Positions 41,615 to 51,811 are shown, counted from the stretch's first letter. The stretch: DNA of 64,000 nucleotides from Thiodiazotropha sp040506975 (GCA_965211775.1 OZ242974.1:4774001-4838000); one strand, 5' to 3'. Made by a program: numbers and translations. The notes: generated by a model not told the origin, from the sequence alone.

Positions 41615-43705
41615 TCAATCCAGCTTCGACAGCTCAAGTAAATGAGGCAGGGGCTGACCGATATAGAATCCCTGAGAATAGTCGATCCCCATTTCGCTGA
41701 CCCGATCCTGGATCTCTTTTGAGCACACATATTCTGCAACTATCGAAGTGATGCCGATTTTATGCGCAAGCGTGGTGATTGCCTGAATGGCCTGCGCGGC
41801 ATGCGGGTCCTCCATGATGTTCCGTATCAGCGACCCATCGATTTTCAGCGTGTGGATATTCAGTTCCAGTAGATGGCGCAGGTTTGAGTAACCGCTGCCG
41901 AAATCATCGATGGCTATCCTGCATTCGTAGTCTGCCGAGCGTCTGACGAAATCCGCTATCGCTTCGTAGCTTTTGACCTCTTCACTCTCCAGTATCTCCA
42001 GAGTCAGACGCCGTCCTATTCCGGGTGACTGTTCAAGTCGATGGAACAGAAAGTCGGTCACCTCCGGATCAAGAATATCCTCAATTGCAAGATTAACCGA
42101 AAATTCAAACTCAGTATCGGCGAATGCCTTAAAGCTCTTTTCAATCATGATCCGTGTCAGATCCGCATTCAGACGCCCCTCTCTCGCAACAGATAGGAAT
42201 TCATCGGGCAACAGAAGCGTGCCATCCTCGGTCATGACGCGAACCAGACATTCGTAATTTTCAATACACTGATTGCGATTATTCATGATCGGCATGAAAT
42301 AGGGCATGACCGCGTCATTGTTGATCGCCTCTTTCAATACGCGGATCATACTCAGGTTGTCTCTCATCCTGGCCTTTTGACCCATGTCAGGATCGTAGGC
42401 GAGAAACTTCATCCGGGTACGCTTGATCTGGTTGAGTGTCAGATTGGCCGTTTCCAGCAGTGGGGCGGTCGTTGACAGGCCGGCAGTCACATTGATCGGT
42501 ACCGGATTGTCGTCAAAGCTAAACAGCGTATGTTCCATTGTCCGAATCAGTTTACGAGCGAGCATTTCCGGGTCATCCGTTCCATCTTCGACAAGAATAC
42601 CGAAATCGTCACCGCCGAGACGGAAAAGCCCATGCTCCGACAGTGCAGGGGCAGACTGTAAAACCGCTGCCATCTGCACAAGAATGCTGTCTCCGGCCTC
42701 ATGACCGTAAAAGTTATTAATATGTTTGAAGCCATCGATATTGATAATGATAAGCGCCTGCTCAGTGTCAGTCTTGAGTGAACGTTCGAAGGCAAAACGG
42801 TTTTGTAAACCGGTCAGATGGTCGATGGTTGCACCCTGCTCAAGTGCGCTGTGTAAACCCGATAGTTCTCTGTGCCGCCTGTCCAGGTTGATCAAAAAAA
42901 TGACGATCGTGCCAAGAGAAGCGATGAAAGCAAGCGTGATCAACAGTGACCAGAGATGGACACTCTCTGCCTGCCGTTTACTGATATCGAGAAACAGCTC
43001 ACTGGCGCCGTGCAGGGCTTTATCGATGGGGATATCGAGAATTCCCGTAAATACCGGTATGTACTGAGCCAGGTATCTGTCGACGATTCGGGCGTGCGAC
43101 AGAAAGACCCGATTGAATCGCTTTCTATCCGGATCGGCAAACTCCTTGTCTTGAAGTCTTTGCAGCACCTCCTTGAATCCGCTCAGCAGCTCGGCATCCA
43201 TGGCGTTGCTGGCCAGAAACACAAGGGAGGTCGCTTGCGACAGGTCCTCCACGTACGCCTGGTCTTCACTGACGAAATTCTTTATGTAACGATGCGTCAG
43301 TCCCGGCACATGGGAGACCGAGTTCTTGACCAGGGAATTGAGTGTGGCGTAACGGATGATGGCCTGTTCCTTTTGCTCCAGCAGCTGGCCGAATCTGTCT
43401 AACTTTTCCCAGAAAGGTTGGTATTCCGCTGAAGCGAGGAATTCCAGGAGGTGTATCTTCCCCCCCAAATTCCTGATCTCCTTTATCAGTCGGTGCACCT
43501 CGTCATAATTGTGATAGAGACGGTAGGCGGTGCTCCAGATCTCTTCGTCCACACGCTTGTTCAACAGCTCCATCTCCGCCAGATAATGGATGAGCTGATT
43601 ATGACCTGACAGCAGGGTATCGGTTCGTGACTTGGAATAAAAAAAGGTCAATCCCGCCAGCAGGGCGAGAATCAATGCCACATAGATCTTGAATTGAAGC
43701 CTCAC
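41615..43705 (-). CDS. Membrane-bound GGDEF-EAL protein
   Basis: A 696-residue c-di-GMP turnover protein. TM helices at about 8-23 and 252-273 enclose a 230-residue periplasmic helical sensor. The GGDEF domain has an intact GGDDF at 364-368; the EAL domain is about 445-690, with ENYECLVR in place of ExLxR, NLAIEDI, LEILESEE, AIDDFGSGYSNL, LKIDGSLI and YSQGFYIGQP. Most catalytic residues are present, but EAL reads ECL and the later VAEGVE reads VAEYV, so phosphodiesterase activity may be reduced. Its start overlaps the end of the upstream peroxidase gene by four bases, so the two are translated together. Confidence 0.9.
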   Translation of the reverse strand: MRLQFKIYVALILALLAGLTFFYSKSRTDTLLSGHNQLIHYLAEMELLNKRVDEEIWSTAYRLYHNYDEVHRLIKEIRNLGGKIHLLEFLASAEYQPFWEKLDRFGQLLEQKEQAIIRYATLNSLVKNSVSHVPGLTHRYIKNFVSEDQAYVEDLSQATSLVFLASNAMDAELLSGFKEVLQRLQDKEFADPDRKRFNRVFLSHARIVDRYLAQYIPVFTGILDIPIDKALHGASELFLDISKRQAESVHLWSLLITLAFIASLGTIVIFLINLDRRHRELSGLHSALEQGATIDHLTGLQNRFAFERSLKTDTEQALIIINIDGFKHINNFYGHEAGDSILVQMAAVLQSAPALSEHGLFRLGGDDFGILVEDGTDDPEMLARKLIRTMEHTLFSFDDNPVPINVTAGLSTTAPLLETANLTLNQIKRTRMKFLAYDPDMGQKARMRDNLSMIRVLKEAINNDAVMPYFMPIMNNRNQCIENYECLVRVMTEDGTLLLPDEFLSVAREGRLNADLTRIMIEKSFKAFADTEFEFSVNLAIEDILDPEVTDFLFHRLEQSPGIGRRLTLEILESEEVKSYEAIADFVRRSADYECRIAIDDFGSGYSNLRHLLELNIHTLKIDGSLIRNIMEDPHAAQAIQAITTLAHKIGITSIVAEYVCSKEIQDRVSEMGIDYSQGFYIGQPLPHLLELSKLD

Positions 43706-44643
43706 GGCGACTCCAGTATCGCAGGGCGTTTGCCGGTGAGGGTCTTGAGAAAAGCGGTCAGCAGGCGGTTCTCCTCAGCTGTGAGATCAAACCCCAGATT
43801 ATGGAAGGCCATGGTTGCCAGCGTTTCGCCCAGTGTGCTTTTGCTGCCGTCGTGCAGATAGGGTGAGGTGAGTTCAATATTGCGCAGGCTAGGCACCTTG
43901 AAGCGGTTGCGATCGAAGGGGTCGCCGGTGCGGGCATACAGGTCTCCGGCCTCAACGTCTTTCTCAAGCGGATTGACCGCACCGATATATTGATATGAAT
44001 TCCCACCCAGATTGATCCCGTTATGGCAGGTGACGCAACCCATGGTTCTGAATAACAGATACCCCTGTTTTTCATCCGCCGCCAGCTCGATTTCACCTCT
44101 CAGGTAACGATCGAAGGGGCTGTCCGGTGTAAACAAGGCCTTCTCGAATTCAGCGATGGCATCGATGACATCCTCGAACCGGACGCGAGACTGATGATAG
44201 ACGCGCGAAAAAAGCAGCGGATATTCGGCATGATCGTTGAGACGCCGCTCTACCTCCTCAGCCGTCATAGCCATTTCGATAGGGTTGTGCAGAGGACCGG
44301 CCGCCTGTTCTTTCAGATCAAGGGCGCGGCCATCCCAGAACTGCCTGAAATTGTAATATGAATTGTATACCGTCGGCGCATTCAGTGTACCCTTCTGGTT
44401 TCCGATCCCGATGGAGACCTCGCGAGGCTCGGCGCCGCCGTGGTCGGGGTCGTGGCAGGTGGAGCATGCCACACTGCGGTCCTTGGAGAGCAGGGTATCG
44501 AAAAACAGGCGCTTCCCCAATCGCGCCTTGCCGTCGTCATAGGCCACTACTTGAGGCAACGGCTGCAGGGGCTGCAGGGCCATGGCCTGATTGGGCAGGT
44601 GCGATGCCAGCAAGAGGAGACTTAGTATAAATACTTTCGGCAT
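43702..44643 (-). CDS. Dihaem cytochrome c peroxidase (MauG/CcpA type)
   Basis: A 313-residue periplasmic protein with a Sec signal (cleavage near AMA-LQ) and two haem motifs, CSTCH at 60-64 and CVTCH at 203-207, separated as in bacterial dihaem peroxidases. GKRLFFDTLLSKD before haem 1 and FKVPSLRNIELTSPYLHDGS after haem 2 are family hallmarks; the latter holds the methionine/tyrosine ligand region. It reduces hydrogen peroxide or, if MauG-like, oxidises a protein substrate. The ATGA overlap (43702-43705) with the GGDEF-EAL gene suggests that a peroxide or redox signal feeds c-di-GMP control. Confidence 0.88.
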   Translation of the reverse strand: MPKVFILSLLLLASHLPNQAMALQPLQPLPQVVAYDDGKARLGKRLFFDTLLSKDRSVACSTCHDPDHGGAEPREVSIGIGNQKGTLNAPTVYNSYYNFRQFWDGRALDLKEQAAGPLHNPIEMAMTAEEVERRLNDHAEYPLLFSRVYHQSRVRFEDVIDAIAEFEKALFTPDSPFDRYLRGEIELAADEKQGYLLFRTMGCVTCHNGINLGGNSYQYIGAVNPLEKDVEAGDLYARTGDPFDRNRFKVPSLRNIELTSPYLHDGSKSTLGETLATMAFHNLGFDLTAEENRLLTAFLKTLTGKRPAILESP

Positions 44644-44980
44644 CGTATAGTTCCGATCATTGATTTCCCCCCTAAATCGACAACGGGAGTTGAAAACGAC
44701 ATACCCGACGGTATCGGCTGAGACTACTGTTTCTTAAACCAACCGCCATTCTCCCCCTTTTCGTAGATGATTGATTTTATTGGTATATAGCCCACTCTCC
44801 GGAACAAATTGTAAAATTGTCATACAGGCTCGGCATAGTGATTCCATGCACGGTATCTTGCGGGGAGGTATCCAAGTGGACCCCTGAGTTTCCCCCGGCA
44901 TAGGCGATTGTCGCGTTGCATGGAATAGCTGGGAACTGCGGCAGCCACAGCCACAGCCACAACACCCTGAAATATATAAT
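44644..44980. other. Intergenic stretch with a short tandem repeat
   Basis: No gene is seen. Four CCACAG-like units lie at about 44944-44964, close to the argG terminator. The remaining bases form the upstream region of the peroxidase gene. Confidence 0.4.
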
Positions 44981-45016
44981 AAAAAGACCGGACAACCGAC
45001 AATGCCCGGCCTTTTT
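44981..45016 (-). terminator. Rho-independent terminator of argG
   Basis: On the minus strand AAAAAGGCCGGGC pairs with GTCCGGTCTTTTT around a short loop, 22 bases after the argG stop. Confidence 0.8.
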
Positions 45017-45036
45017 CATTAAACCGGGTCGGGGTG

Positions 45037-46257
45037 TTACTTTCTCTTCGAGGCGGCTACCCGCAGGCGCAGGGCATTGAGCTTGATAAAGCCCTCCGCA
45101 TCCTGTTGATTGTAGGCCCCGGCGTCGTCTTCGAATGTGGCAATCGACTCATCGAACAGACTGTTGGTATTGGAGCGGCGCCCGACGATATCCACATTGC
45201 CCTTGTAGAGTTTGACCCTCACCACGCCATTGACCACCTGTTGGGTGTGATCGATCGCGGCCTGCAACATCTCCCTTTCCGGCGTGAACCAGTATCCGTT
45301 GTAGACCAGCTTGGCATACCGGGGCATCAGCTCATCCTTCATATGCGCAGCTTCCCGATCCAGGGTCAACGACTCCATGGCGCGGTGCGCCTTGAGCAGA
45401 ATCGTGCCGCCGGGCGTCTCGTAACAGCCGCGTGATTTCATGCCCACATAGCGATTCTCGACAATATCGGTTCGCCCGATACCATTCTCACCGCCCAACT
45501 GGTTGAGTTTCAATAACAGTGCCGCCGCGGAAAGCTTCTCGCCGTCAATGGAGACCGGATCACCGTTTTCAAAACCGATCTCGACATAGGTTGTCCGGTT
45601 CGGGGCCTGTTCCGGGGAGACCGTCCAACGCCACATGTCGTTGCCGGGCTCATTCCACGGATCCTCAAGGTCATACCCTTCATAGGAGATGTGGAGCAGA
45701 TTGGCATCCATCGAATAGGGCGATTTCTTGCCCTCCCGCTTCATCTCGATTGAGATTCCGTTGGCCTCTGCATAGGCCAAGAGCTTTTCCCGGGAATTCA
45801 GATCCCACTCACGCCATGGCGCGATGATCTTGATATCGGGCCGCAAAGCATAGGCGCCCAATTCAAAACGCACCTGATCGTTGCCTTTGCCGGTAGCACC
45901 GTGGGAGATGGCGTCTGCGCCGGTCTCGTTGGCGATTTCAATCAGTCGTTTGGCGATCAGAGGCCTTGCTATGGAGGTCCCCAGCAGATACTCACCCTCA
46001 TAGATGGCATTGGCGCGAAACATCGGGAACACATAGTCGAGGGCAAACTCCTCTTTAAGGTCCTCTATGTAGATCTCCCCGATACCTGCCGCCTCAGCCT
46101 TGGCGCGAACCGGCTCGACCTCCTCGCCCTGGCCGATATCCGCAGTAAAGGTCACCACCTCACACTGATACTCATCCTGCAGCCACTTGACGATAATCGA
46201 TGTATCGAGACCGCCCGAGTAAGCCAGAACCACCTTCTTAATGCCATCTTTCGACAT
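45037..46257 (-). CDS. argG: Argininosuccinate synthase
   Basis: Joins citrulline and aspartate with ATP in the seventh step of arginine synthesis. The 406-residue protein has the N-type ATP pyrophosphatase loop AYSGGLDTS near residue 12, then SHGATGKGNDQVRFE (citrulline/aspartate site) and a C-terminal oligomerisation tail. Length and motifs are standard. It stands alone with its own terminator; argE-argA is 14 kb away. Confidence 0.96.
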   Translation of the reverse strand: MSKDGIKKVVLAYSGGLDTSIIVKWLQDEYQCEVVTFTADIGQGEEVEPVRAKAEAAGIGEIYIEDLKEEFALDYVFPMFRANAIYEGEYLLGTSIARPLIAKRLIEIANETGADAISHGATGKGNDQVRFELGAYALRPDIKIIAPWREWDLNSREKLLAYAEANGISIEMKREGKKSPYSMDANLLHISYEGYDLEDPWNEPGNDMWRWTVSPEQAPNRTTYVEIGFENGDPVSIDGEKLSAAALLLKLNQLGGENGIGRTDIVENRYVGMKSRGCYETPGGTILLKAHRAMESLTLDREAAHMKDELMPRYAKLVYNGYWFTPEREMLQAAIDHTQQVVNGVVRVKLYKGNVDIVGRRSNTNSLFDESIATFEDDAGAYNQQDAEGFIKLNALRLRVAASKRK

Positions 46258-46437
46258 CTGCTATCTCCCAGAAAAGATGCTCTTTAAAACAGCCTATTAT
46301 AACCCATCTTGAAACAGATGATATGTCGCGAAGCACCCGACAGGTACGGACGGTGAATATATATTCGACCAAATTACATCTTAAAATTAAAGGCTTATCA
46401 GCAGCTATACTGTACCTGACCCGCCCCTCGACAGGCC

Positions 46438-47142
46438 CTAAGGTAATAGTACTGAGAAGACGCCTCCGCCAGCATCTGCACGATTCGCCAACTCAACACG
46501 CCCACGAACGCCGTCATGCTGATGCAGATCCAGCACAGTCTGGGTAAAAAAGAGTCCTAAGCCGGTATTATTGGTGATGAAACCCGACTCAGGATTCATG
46601 AATCCGCTTTGTTGCGCCAGCATATTACTGGGAAATCCGTCGCCGTTGTCCTCGACCCCAATAGTCAAACCATGAGGCGACGCATCCGCAGTCAGTCGAA
46701 TTCTATCGCCGGTATAACGCAAGGCATTGCTGATCGCATTCCCCATAACACCCATCATCAGATTTCTGTCGAAGTACCAATACAGGTCGCGATCACACTC
46801 GATATCGTACTCGATCCCCTTTTGCCTCATTATGACAGCATGCTCCAGCAGTGCCTCGTCAAGAAAATCCTTGACTGAATGGGCATCCACATTCAACAGA
46901 TAGACCCCTTCCTCGACCTTGAACAGGGTCAATAACTTGACCAGATTGTTATTGATCCTGCGTACCTCATATTCCATATCAGCGCATTGTCTAATTTCGG
47001 CACACCCTGTCATCTCACTGCTCTCTGAAATCGTACCGATGAACTTGAGCAATATACCCAGTGAGTTTTTTATGTCATGGGACACCATTGCAAAAGCCGA
47101 CTTCAGATCGATCCCGTCCCTGTCACTCTTAATCTTGTCCAC
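46438..47142 (-). CDS. Soluble histidine kinase
   Basis: A 234-residue sensor kinase core without membrane helices or sensor domain. The phosphoacceptor His is in AMVSHDIKNSLG; the ATPase domain has the N box GNAISNALRYT, G1 VEDNGDGFP and G2 GLGLFFTQTV. The frame opens with a TTG at 47157, but the GTG at 47142 has a GAGGAGG ribosome site inside the preceding gene and is preferred. It overlaps the response-regulator gene by 14 bases, which implies coupled synthesis of a two-component pair. Confidence 0.85.
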   Translation of the reverse strand: MDKIKSDRDGIDLKSAFAMVSHDIKNSLGILLKFIGTISESSEMTGCAEIRQCADMEYEVRRINNNLVKLLTLFKVEEGVYLLNVDAHSVKDFLDEALLEHAVIMRQKGIEYDIECDRDLYWYFDRNLMMGVMGNAISNALRYTGDRIRLTADASPHGLTIGVEDNGDGFPSNMLAQQSGFMNPESGFITNNTGLGLFFTQTVLDLHQHDGVRGRVELANRADAGGGVFSVLLP

Positions 47143-48769
47143 TAAGACCCTCCTCAACTGAAACCGGTGTAATCTTATTCAGCATATCAAGAAAGCGACC
47201 CGCATCTGAATCCTGGTGATCCCTTTCAAGCAATCGGTTAAGCGAGAATCGGCACCTGAAATGGTAACCTTGATCAATACCGTTAACACACATGTAATTG
47301 ATCATTGCACCAGCCGCCATCAACATCAGCGTTCTATACCGTGGATAACGCTCTACGGTGTCGTTCAGCAAAGTGATCGCCTGCTTCAGCCTGTCTGAAC
47401 GCAACAGTTCGGTACACTTTATATGTATCTGCTGTAATTCAGTCCTGGCAATAGAAACCAACTCTTCAATATGATGATCCCTGCCATGCTGCAGCATCAG
47501 TTGCCGGACACGGTCTATCCAGTGCTCATCATCATGGTGATTGCCTAGCAGTACTTTTAACAGTTCCTGCGCCTCATCGGATTTCGACAGTTGAAACAAG
47601 TCATCGGCAGCATCCAGTAAATGATGGGCGGTAACATCCATTTTATGCTCATCAACCAGGCGTACTATCTCATTAAGATAGATTTCAAGACCTTTCATCA
47701 CACCCTGATGATGTTGCGCCAGCGCCTGGCCGCATAGCATTTGGATACGGTCTGCCGGCTGATGGCTGAAGCGCTTACGCCCTTCGCTGAGCAACTTTAC
47801 CATCTTCGGTCTGCGGCCAGTGTTTTGGTAGATATTCGCCAAGCACCTATATTCCTGAGCACTGGCAAAACACGAATTTCTACCCCAGCGTATGGCAGCC
47901 TGATAGGCCCTCTCAGCTCTGACGGCATCGCCGTTGCATTCCGCCAACTGTCCGAGCTTCCTTTGCCTGGAAACCGCTTTGGGGGACAAATCAACCGCCT
48001 CTTGCAACAGTTGTTGCGCCTCTTCGGTATCCCCTCTCTTCTCCAACAACCGCACCAGCCAATCATAGACCTCGAGGTAGAGATGGTTTTGTTCAATCAG
48101 CGCTCTGTATACCAACTCCGCCTGGTCATGATTGTCTTTCAGAAAATCGATCTTGCTCAAACCGAAACGGGCCCAGGGAAAATTGCGAATCGCCAAAATC
48201 TCTTGATAGATCTTTTCGGCTTCGTCAACACGCTTGATATCCAAGCACAGCTCCGCCTGGAGTTTAGCCAGATAGAGTCGCTGTTTGAGATCCTTACCGC
48301 AGCGGTCCCGACATAGGTCTATCGCAGTTAATTTGTCATCACGGATAAGTGCATCATCAATCGCCTTCAGTTGACGTTTTCTGTTTAATGCCACTGTGAG
48401 ACGGTGGTGCAGCACCTCCCGATTAATCGGTTTTACCATATAGTCATCTGGCTGGTGCTCCAATGCGCTCATCACCATCGGCATATTGCTTTCTGCCGTG
48501 ATCATGAAAAAGGTGGCCGCATGACCCAGGTAACCGAGATACCTAGCCTCTTCAAGAACCTGCTGCCCGTCCTTTCCATCACCCAGGTTATAGTCACATA
48601 TCACTACGTCATAACTGTTGTTTGCCAGCAGCTTCAGAACCTTTTCACCCGAAGCACAGGTTGTAACATCGGTTGCACCATAACTGGTAAGCATCCCCTT
48701 AAAGGAGACCCGCATCTGGTCAAAATCGTCGATTATCAGGTAGTTGAGGTTTTGCCGCAGTTCTTCCAT
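47129..48769 (-). CDS. Response regulator with TPR-like C-terminal region
   Basis: A 546-residue protein. The receiver domain has the acidic pair IIDDFD, the phosphoacceptor Asp in VVICDYNLGDG (about residue 57), and Lys in MVKPINRE. Instead of a DNA-binding or enzyme domain it carries about 400 residues of helical TPR-like repeats (for example LYLAKLQAELCLDIKRVDEA, WARFGLSKIDFLKDNHDQAE), so it acts through protein contacts. The adjacent overlapping histidine kinase is the natural partner. An FNR/Anr-type site lies 113 bases upstream of the start. Confidence 0.87.
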   Translation of the reverse strand: MEELRQNLNYLIIDDFDQMRVSFKGMLTSYGATDVTTCASGEKVLKLLANNSYDVVICDYNLGDGKDGQQVLEEARYLGYLGHAATFFMITAESNMPMVMSALEHQPDDYMVKPINREVLHHRLTVALNRKRQLKAIDDALIRDDKLTAIDLCRDRCGKDLKQRLYLAKLQAELCLDIKRVDEAEKIYQEILAIRNFPWARFGLSKIDFLKDNHDQAELVYRALIEQNHLYLEVYDWLVRLLEKRGDTEEAQQLLQEAVDLSPKAVSRQRKLGQLAECNGDAVRAERAYQAAIRWGRNSCFASAQEYRCLANIYQNTGRRPKMVKLLSEGRKRFSHQPADRIQMLCGQALAQHHQGVMKGLEIYLNEIVRLVDEHKMDVTAHHLLDAADDLFQLSKSDEAQELLKVLLGNHHDDEHWIDRVRQLMLQHGRDHHIEELVSIARTELQQIHIKCTELLRSDRLKQAITLLNDTVERYPRYRTLMLMAAGAMINYMCVNGIDQGYHFRCRFSLNRLLERDHQDSDAGRFLDMLNKITPVSVEEGLSGQD

Positions 48770-49192
48770 GAGAATACATCTGTCCCTTGGTTAAGCATGA
48801 GAGGCTCTAGGAAATGCGCCCCGGTACATGATTCCCATATCGCGCAAACCTGTACGTGCTTAAACGAAATTGTAAACTCTCTTGATTTAGATCAATTGGA
48901 TTACGAATAAGACGACTATTCCTGTTACCTATACTCCTCAATACTGAACACCAAAATCCCTTTACAATCAGCAACTCATACCATCGATACCGTTAAAGGA
49001 ATTATCTTAACAGGCCGCTCAGTCTGTTAAATGGGCAAACGCTATATCCATCATGTTAACGAGTATTTAAGCAACCAATGGATATATTGAATTGCAATAC
49101 CCTCGAACCTGTAGACCCGCTAAAGTTCGCTAATAAGAGAAAAAAACATCAGTAGCTAAAAAGAATACGATTCGTGACGCCTTCACTCGCTC
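48770..49192. other. Intergenic region upstream of the response-regulator gene
   Basis: Contains the FNR/Anr-type site at 48882-48895 and otherwise no recognisable gene or RNA. Confidence 0.4.
48882..48895. promoter_or_regulatory. FNR/Anr-type site
   Basis: TTGATTTAGATCAA is an exact match to TTGAT-N4-ATCAA. It lies about 113 bases upstream of the response-regulator gene start and nothing starts on the other side for 600 bases, so oxygen-responsive control of the two-component operon is likely. Confidence 0.6.
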
Positions 49193-49420
49193 TCAATTAC
49201 CGGATACAAATAAAATCTCTACGCGACAGAAGCGTTCTTCTTCATCTTCGATCAGTGAAAATGACACTCTGCGATATTTGATCAAAATCCCCAGACTCTC
49301 ATCATCTCCCCGCGTTAAGCGCGGAATATCATAAACCATTGCCCAGACGGGTTTTATTTCATCGACAAGACGCGCTAAATTGTTAACTTTGATGTCACCC
49401 TGGGACTCGCAACACGGCAC
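49193..49420 (-). CDS. Hypothetical protein, possibly truncated
   Basis: A 75-residue frame from a GTG at 49420, reading VNNLARLVDEIKPVWAMVYD and ending VEILFVSGN, with a believable mix of strands and charged turns. The frame continues upstream without a stop for another 16 codons (to TGA near 49469) but has no ATG, so the true start is unclear. The IS4 composite structure begins 79 bases upstream and may have removed its promoter. No family is recognised. Confidence 0.35.
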   Translation of the reverse strand: MPCCESQGDIKVNNLARLVDEIKPVWAMVYDIPRLTRGDDESLGILIKYRRVSFSLIEDEEERFCRVEILFVSGN

Positions 49421-50054
49421 GGTGTATCGTATATCGATGAATTGATGCGGAGCGACCCAAGGCTTTGCTCACAGGCTCTCCAGAATTTCACTTCGGTTCA
49501 CTGCTGTCCCGTTAAGGAGAGAATAAGAAGGCCTGAAGACCAGTTTGTTTTGTTACAATGAGTTCACCACAAACCATTGAAAAACAAAAAGGAAATCAGG
49601 CCTTGAGTCACCATAATACTGTGTTTTCACAACTTCTGAAACTAATACCGAGACATGAATTCGAGACCCTTGCAAAACAGCACCATACAGGCCGTTCTTT
49701 CCGAACAGCCTCACGTTGGTCGCAATTCGTAACCCTGGCAATGGCGCAACTGTCAGGTCGAAACAGCTTACGTGACATCGTTGACAGTATGTCCGCGCAA
49801 GCCCATCGTCTTTATCACCTCGGTAGTGCAAAACTGTCACGTTCCAATTTATCCCGCATCAATGATGGTAAGCCATACGGGCTGTATGAAGCTTTGTTTG
49901 GAAAGCTGTTGCATCGCTGTCAGGGTGTGGTTCCTGGTCATGATTTTCGTTTCAGCAACCCACTTTATTCGCTGGATGCTTCGACGATCGATTTATGTCT
50001 GTCTGTTTTCCCCTGGGCTGATTTTCGCACGACGAAAGGAGCGATAAAACTGCA

Positions 50055-51083
50055 CCTGATTACCCCTGAGGCTCAGCTATTGAGCCTGTGGTGCAAGCAT
50101 AATGGAACCTACTGAATAAAAGAGGATTTCATCATGCCGAGAAATACTATTCAATTTCAAAAAGGTCTTGGTTTGCACGATTTTCTGGAACAATATGGGA
50201 CCGAGGATCAGTGTCGACAGGCATTGTATGATTTGCGCTGGCCGACGGGCTATGTCTGCCCTGAGTGCGGCAACACAACAGGCTGTGAACTCAAAAAGCG
50301 TCAGATATATCAATGTCACAAGTGCCATCATCAGACTTCCCTGACCGCCGGCAGCATCTTCCATGGCACCAAGCTGCCGCTGAGAACGTGGTTTCTTGCG
50401 ATCTATCTGTTGACCCAACGCAAGAAAAGTATCTCGGCGCTGCAACTTTCCCGCGAAATCGGGGTGAACTACAATACGGCCTGGCGACTCAAGCATAAGT
50501 TGATGCAGGTAATGATGGAACGTGAGCGTGGAAAAAAACTGGCCGGTCGCATCGAATTGGATGATGCTTATCTCGGAGGCGAGCAAGCCGGTAAGCGTGG
50601 TCGTGGGTCGCGCAACAAAATCCCTTTCGTAGCTGCTGTTGAGACGACGCGGGACGGCAGGCCCATGAAAATTCAACTGCGTCGTGTAAGGGGCTTCCGC
50701 AAACGTGAAATCGCCCGCTACGCCCGCTCCTGCTTGATGCCTGGCAGCGAAGTCTTTACCGATGGGCTTTGGTACTTTAGTGGCGTGACAACCGCTGATT
50801 GCCATCATAACCCCATGGTGACGGGTGGTGGGCGCCAAAGTGTCCAGTATTCGTGCTTCAAATGGGTAAACACGATGTTGGGTAATGTCAAAAACAGTCT
50901 GTTGGGTACTTTTCATGCGATTCGAGATAAACATGTGTCGCGTTATCTTGCTGAGTTCGAATATCGGTTTAACCGCCGTTTCGATTTACCCGCCATGATT
51001 GAACGATTGCTTTTTGCCGCTCTTCGCACTCCACCTATGCCATATCGCCTCTTGAGAATGGCTGAGGTTTAGGGGTAATCAGG
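50055..51083 (+). mobile_element. IS1595-family element, copy F
   Basis: A 1029-bp element flanked by AAACTGCA (50047-50054 and 51084-51091), inserted in the IS4-type transposase gene. It has the CCCCT-type proximal end. Confidence 0.95.
50134..51072 (+). CDS. IS1595-family transposase, copy F
   Basis: Full-length copy; shares the Tyr in DGLWYFSG with copy C and has one further silent change. Confidence 0.95.
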   Translation: MPRNTIQFQKGLGLHDFLEQYGTEDQCRQALYDLRWPTGYVCPECGNTTGCELKKRQIYQCHKCHHQTSLTAGSIFHGTKLPLRTWFLAIYLLTQRKKSISALQLSREIGVNYNTAWRLKHKLMQVMMERERGKKLAGRIELDDAYLGGEQAGKRGRGSRNKIPFVAAVETTRDGRPMKIQLRRVRGFRKREIARYARSCLMPGSEVFTDGLWYFSGVTTADCHHNPMVTGGGRQSVQYSCFKWVNTMLGNVKNSLLGTFHAIRDKHVSRYLAEFEYRFNRRFDLPAMIERLLFAALRTPPMPYRLLRMAEV

Positions 51084-51811
51084 AAACTGCATGTTGGGTT
51101 GAACCATTCGGGCTATTTGCCGGAATTTGTGACGGTGACAGAGGGTAAGGCACACGATGTAACTGTCGGGCGTGCCTTGAAATTCCCCAAGGGGAGTATC
51201 GTGGCGGTTGATAAGGGTTACAACGACTACGCTTGGTATAACCAACTGACAGCAAAAGGGATATTTTTTGTCACTCGCCTGAAGACCAATGCAAAGTACC
51301 GTACGGTAAGCCGTCGATCAGTGTTGAAAAGTAAGGGATTGACCAGCGACCAAACCATTGAGTTTACAGGTGCGCAGACTGCCAAAAAGTGCCCAGTACC
51401 ATTACGTCGTATCGGCTATCGGGATGCGGAGACCGGAAGGCGTTATGTGTTTCTCACCAACAATTTCGAGCTTGCTGCCAAAACGATTGCCGATATATAC
51501 AGGGCAAGGTGGCAGGTTGAATTGTTTTTCAAATGGATCAAACAAAACCTGAAAATCAAATCATTTGTGGGTACCAGCAAAAATGCGCTTATGACACAGA
51601 TCTGGATTGCATTGTGTGTCTATTTGCTACTGGCCTTTCTCAAGTTCCAGTCGAAGTTGCAAAAAAGCATGCAACAAATATTACGATTACTACAGCTTAA
51701 TTTGTTTGAAAAACGGGATCTGATGGCATTGCTGCGAGGTGACCCACCCCGCGAGGGCCAACCTGATAATAATCAGATGGCTTTGCTTTGAAAGTTAGCG
51801 GGACAGCAGTG

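Larger units (their letters stand above)
49558..51791 (+). pseudogene. IS4-family transposase, species 2, split by IS1595 copy F
   Basis: The frame starts MSSPQTIEKQKGNQALSHHN and runs to AIKLH at 50054, then resumes after the IS at VGLNHSGYLPEF and ends at 51791. Compared with the intact 398-residue protein at 56720-57916 only one residue differs in the tail (FQSKLQ versus FQSTLQ). The split separates the first catalytic Asp (SLDASTIDL) from the second (AVDKGYND) and the YREK motif, so it is inactive, but the right copy could supply transposase. Confidence 0.92.
49499..51811 (+). mobile_element. IS4-type element, species 2, left copy (interrupted)
   Basis: Ends CACTGCTGTCCCGTTAA and, inverted, CACTGCTGTCCCGCTAAC. 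Without the nested IS1595 copy F and one 8-bp target copy it is 1276 bp, equal to the right copy at 56700-57975. Its left flank is ACTTCGGTT; its right flank does not match. Confidence 0.92.
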
